64,000 nucleotides of DNA from NCBI RefSeq assembly GCF_023954305.1, contig NZ_JAMLIG010000001.1, forward strand, positions 1,798,001-1,862,000. The letters run 5' to 3'. Under the pieces are notes generated by a model. That model did not search any database, was not told the DNA's origin, and worked only from the letters and a program-made list of their open reading frames with translations. How positions within the stretch are numbered: the first letter of the stretch is position 1; every line of letters starts with the position of its first letter. The stretch comes from Mesorhizobium sp. (GTDB lineage Bacteria > Pseudomonadota > Alphaproteobacteria > Rhizobiales > Rhizobiaceae). Below are positions 61,691 through 64,000 of the stretch, piece by piece. A program made the position numbers and the translations under genes.

Positions 61691-62845
61691 ATGGGTCCGC
61701 TTCACGGCGTGAAGGTCGTCGAAATGTCGAACATAGGGCCGGGCCCGTTCTGCGGCATGCTGCTCGCCGACCTCGGCGCAGACGTGGTGAGCGTGCAGCG
61801 GCTGGCGACGACCGACCTCGGCTTCGACGTCGGGGTGCGCCACGACCTGCTCAACCGCTCCAAACGGGCGGTCGCCGTCGATCTGAAGGCGCCCGAGGGC
61901 GTAACCCTGGTCAAGGATCTGGTCGCCGGCGCCGATCTGCTGATCGAAGGCTTCCGGCCCGGCGTCATGGAGCGCCTCGGTCTCGGGCCGGAGGTGTGCC
62001 TGACGGTCAATCCCCGCCTCGTCTACGGCCGCATGACCGGCTGGGGCCAGGACGGGCCGCTGGCCCAGATGGCCGGCCACGACATCAACTATATCGCCAT
62101 GTCCGGCGCGCTGGCGGCCATCGGACCGAAAGACGGCCCGCCCGTCGCGCCGCTGAATCTCGTCGGCGATTTCGCCGGGGGCTCGCTCTATCTCGCGATG
62201 GGGCTGCTGGCCGCTCTGGTCGAGGCCCGATCGTCCGGGCAGGGACAGGTGGTCGACGCGGCTATGCTCGACGGCTCGGCCAATCTCATGACCATGCACA
62301 TGGGCTACCGACAGGCCGATTTCTGGAACCTCGCGCGCGGCACCAACAGCGTCGATGGCGGCTCGCCCTGGTATACCACCTACCGCACCAGTGACGGCCG
62401 CTGGATGGCGGTCGGCTGCGTCGAGCAGCGCTTCTACCGGGAATTCGTGCGCCTGCTCGGCCTCGACATCGCGGCCCTACCTAAGCAGCACGACCGGGCC
62501 CGCTGGCCCGAACTGCGCACCGTGTTCGAGGCAGAGTTCGCTACGAAGTCGCGCGACGAGTGGGAGAAGATCTTCGACGACTCCGACGCCTGCGTGTCGC
62601 CCGTGCTCGACATGGACGAGGCGCCGCGCCACGCGGCCGCCAACGCGCGGTCGACCTTCGTGGAGCGCGGCGGTGTCGTCGAGCCGGCGCCCGCTCCCCG
62701 CTTCAGCCGCACGCCATCGGCCATCCGCAACGACCCGCCCGATGCGCGCTCGACGACTGCGGCCACGCTCGTGGCATGGGGGATTGATTTGGCGCGAATC
62801 CAGGCACTCGCCGACGCCGGGGTGATCCCGCCAGCGCATTCCTGA
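61691..62845 (+). CDS. CaiB/BaiF family protein, alpha-methylacyl-CoA racemase-like
   Basis: This 384-residue CaiB-fold protein has His130 (GHDINYI), Asp160 (LVGDFAGG) and Glu245 (VGCVEQRFY), with the racemase spacing of 30 and 85 residues. It also shares DACVSPVLDMDEA with its paralogue at 10433. It probably epimerises a 2-methylacyl-CoA so that stereospecific ACADs can act; CoA transfer is the alternative. It is divergent from the second reductase/dehydratase operon. Its stop directly abuts that of the TetR gene. Confidence 0.82.
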   Translation: MGPLHGVKVVEMSNIGPGPFCGMLLADLGADVVSVQRLATTDLGFDVGVRHDLLNRSKRAVAVDLKAPEGVTLVKDLVAGADLLIEGFRPGVMERLGLGPEVCLTVNPRLVYGRMTGWGQDGPLAQMAGHDINYIAMSGALAAIGPKDGPPVAPLNLVGDFAGGSLYLAMGLLAALVEARSSGQGQVVDAAMLDGSANLMTMHMGYRQADFWNLARGTNSVDGGSPWYTTYRTSDGRWMAVGCVEQRFYREFVRLLGLDIAALPKQHDRARWPELRTVFEAEFATKSRDEWEKIFDDSDACVSPVLDMDEAPRHAAANARSTFVERGGVVEPAPAPRFSRTPSAIRNDPPDARSTTAATLVAWGIDLARIQALADAGVIPPAHS

Positions 62846-63544
62846 TCAGCCTGCCGCGCCTACCTGCTTCAGCGAAGCGGTTACCTTTTCCAGCATGGCG
62901 ACCGCGTTGGAAATGCGGTCGCCCACGGGCTTGTTCGGCGTGATGCCGGCGAGGATCACTTCGGTGATTCCCTCGGCCGAGTCGTCGACGGAAAAATCGC
63001 CCTCGCGCCGGAGATAGGCCCAGGTCTGGTGCTCGATCGCGCCGAAAATCATGTCGCGTATGAGTCGGATCGAGATGTCGTCGCGCACCTCGCCTTTTGC
63101 GAGCCCATCCTCGACCACGCTCATGACACGGGCAACGACCTTGCGGTTCTGCTGGTAGATGCGCATCGTCCGGTAATTGGGATCGGCGCGCAGTTCCATC
63201 AAGACGAACCGCGAGAGCGCCGGCTCTCGGCGAATGAACGACAGTGCCCACCAGATCGCGTGGAAGAGCCGGTCCCTCAGCGGACCGCTGGTCTTTGCCG
63301 GATAATCCTCAGCCAGAAACTCCTCGAACCAGTGTTCAGCAAGTTGGATCAGCAGGTCCCGCTTGGTCGGGAAATACTTGTAGATCGTCGCCTCGGAGGT
63401 TCCGGCACGCTCTGCCACCTCAGAGGTGAGGAACTGCTCCGAGCCGCGGTCGCGCAGCACGGTGCGCGCCGTCTGCAGGATCGCTGCCACCCGCTGGTCG
63501 CGCGGCAGCCGCCTGGCTGATGGTCTGGATGCTGGTCTTTGCAT
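62846..63544 (-). CDS. TetR family transcriptional regulator
   Basis: This 232-residue regulator has the TetR helix-turn-helix FLTSEVAERAGTSEATIYKY with FPTKRDLL. The ligand domain is helical (FIRREPALSRFVLMELR). I chose the ATG at 63544, six bases after GGAG; the frame opens at 63604 and would add 20 basic residues. It is the only TetR regulator here. Family members in CoA pathways often sense acyl-CoA. Its target may be its own operon with the thioesterase or the repeat at 61518-61534. Confidence 0.85.
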   Translation of the reverse strand: MQRPASRPSARRLPRDQRVAAILQTARTVLRDRGSEQFLTSEVAERAGTSEATIYKYFPTKRDLLIQLAEHWFEEFLAEDYPAKTSGPLRDRLFHAIWWALSFIRREPALSRFVLMELRADPNYRTMRIYQQNRKVVARVMSVVEDGLAKGEVRDDISIRLIRDMIFGAIEHQTWAYLRREGDFSVDDSAEGITEVILAGITPNKPVGDRISNAVAMLEKVTASLKQVGAAG

Positions 63545-63634
63545 GCGGCTCTCCGGTCGGCTCATCCCGACGAACTGATGGACCAAGCTCCTGCGCCTGT
63601 CCATCTTTCGCTGGATACGCCGAGTAGTCGGCCG

Positions 63635-64000
63635 TCACTGCGAGACGAACGCGTCCCCTACCCAGCTTCCCTCGGGCGCTTCCCGGCCGGATACCTTGTA
63701 GATGCAGCTGGCGCGGAAGACCACGCGATCCCCCGCCATGCCGATCGTCTGTTGGAACAGGGTCGAATTGGTGTGCCGAAGCAGGATCGAGTGGCCTTCG
63801 AGCCAATCACCGAGAGCGGCCGGCGAAATGAAGTCAACATTCAAGCTGATGGTCGGCAACAGCATGCGCCGCAAGGCCTGCTCCTGATGCTGGCTGACAT
63901 AGACCTGCATGTCAGCGAAGGAAGCGATGACGCCGCCGTGGCAGGTGTCGTGCGGGTTGATGTGCCTGCGTCCGATACGAAGGCCAAGCCGCAGCTTGCC
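63635..64000 (-). CDS. PaaI family thioesterase, partial (N-terminus beyond right edge)
   Basis: The last 121 codons of a hotdog thioesterase are visible. The PaaI motif INPHDTCHGGVIASFADMQV lies at the truncated end, followed by DFISPAALGDWLEGH. An internal Met at 63910 is not the true start, because the motif lies upstream of it. It would hydrolyse an acyl-CoA. It precedes the TetR gene by 90 bases on the same strand and is probably co-transcribed with it. Confidence 0.8.
   Translation of the reverse strand, partial: GKLRLGLRIGRRHINPHDTCHGGVIASFADMQVYVSQHQEQALRRMLLPTISLNVDFISPAALGDWLEGHSILLRHTNSTLFQQTIGMAGDRVVFRASCIYKVSGREAPEGSWVGDAFVSQ

Overview
The window is GC-rich bacterial chromosome, densely packed with genes. 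Short ATGA, GTGA and TGATG overlaps join most neighbours. Gene style (SDR, acyl-CoA dehydrogenase and Liv-type ABC families, GTG/TTG starts) suggests an alphaproteobacterium, probably Hyphomicrobiales; that placement is inference. I see no rRNA, tRNA, CRISPR array, transposase or phage gene, and no gene-free stretch longer than 300 bases. The whole 64 kb reads as one large catabolic gene cluster for carboxylic acids handled as CoA thioesters.

Layout. 1-1654 (minus): a cut-off hypothetical gene and an APH-fold kinase. 1889-8184 (minus operon): acyl-CoA ligase, acyl-CoA dehydrogenase (ACAD), ACAD10/11-type kinase, nitroreductase, SDR and PaaG-like isomerase. 8473-9261: SDR, divergent from a plus operon (9356-12681) of a VOC protein, CoA-diphosphatase-like Nudix, alpha-methylacyl-CoA racemase-like protein and ACAD. 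12880-17476: first Liv-type ABC importer. 17533-26262: a MarR regulator, three crotonases, a DECR-like SDR, two PaaI thioesterases, a ligase, an ACAD and a second, closely similar MarR. 26455-32465: a BKACE lyase, a broken EamA transporter, an ACAD, a CoA-transferase and homologues of BadI and BadH (alicyclic ring cleavage). 32594-40420 (plus operon): an HMG-CoA-synthase-like/DUF35 fusion, thiolase, MaoC, CitE-like lyase, ACAD, MFE-2-type SDR, hydratase 2 and another SDR. 40431-43149 (minus): phosphatase, SDR and ACAD. 43279-51109 (plus): ligase, first benzoyl-CoA reductase/2-hydroxyacyl-CoA dehydratase pair, an SDR lacking its catalytic residues, a PECR-like SDR and a ligase. 51205-56363 (minus): second Liv-type importer plus MaoC. 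56644-61502 (minus): second reductase/dehydratase pair, its ATP-dependent activator, a small membrane protein and a zinc alcohol dehydrogenase. 61691-64000: second racemase-like gene, a TetR regulator and a cut-off thioesterase.

How it may work together (inference). Two importers bring in acids, four ligases and a CoA-transferase activate them, and two racemase-like proteins suggest alpha-methyl branches. Six ACADs plus hydratases, SDRs and a thiolase degrade the chain. BadH/BadI imply a step that oxidises and hydrolytically opens a cyclic beta-keto-acyl-CoA. The kinase/ACAD pair suggests removal of a 4-hydroxyl group by phosphorylation and elimination. The two radical-type reductase/dehydratase pairs, sharing one activator, would reduce a ring or remove a hydroxyl.

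Regulation. Near-copies of one 14-bp palindrome (about ATACGCTAGCGTAT) lie in almost every promoter gap, often 45-60 bases from a start codon. Two MarR paralogues with nearly the same recognition region are encoded here, so the cluster looks like a single regulon.
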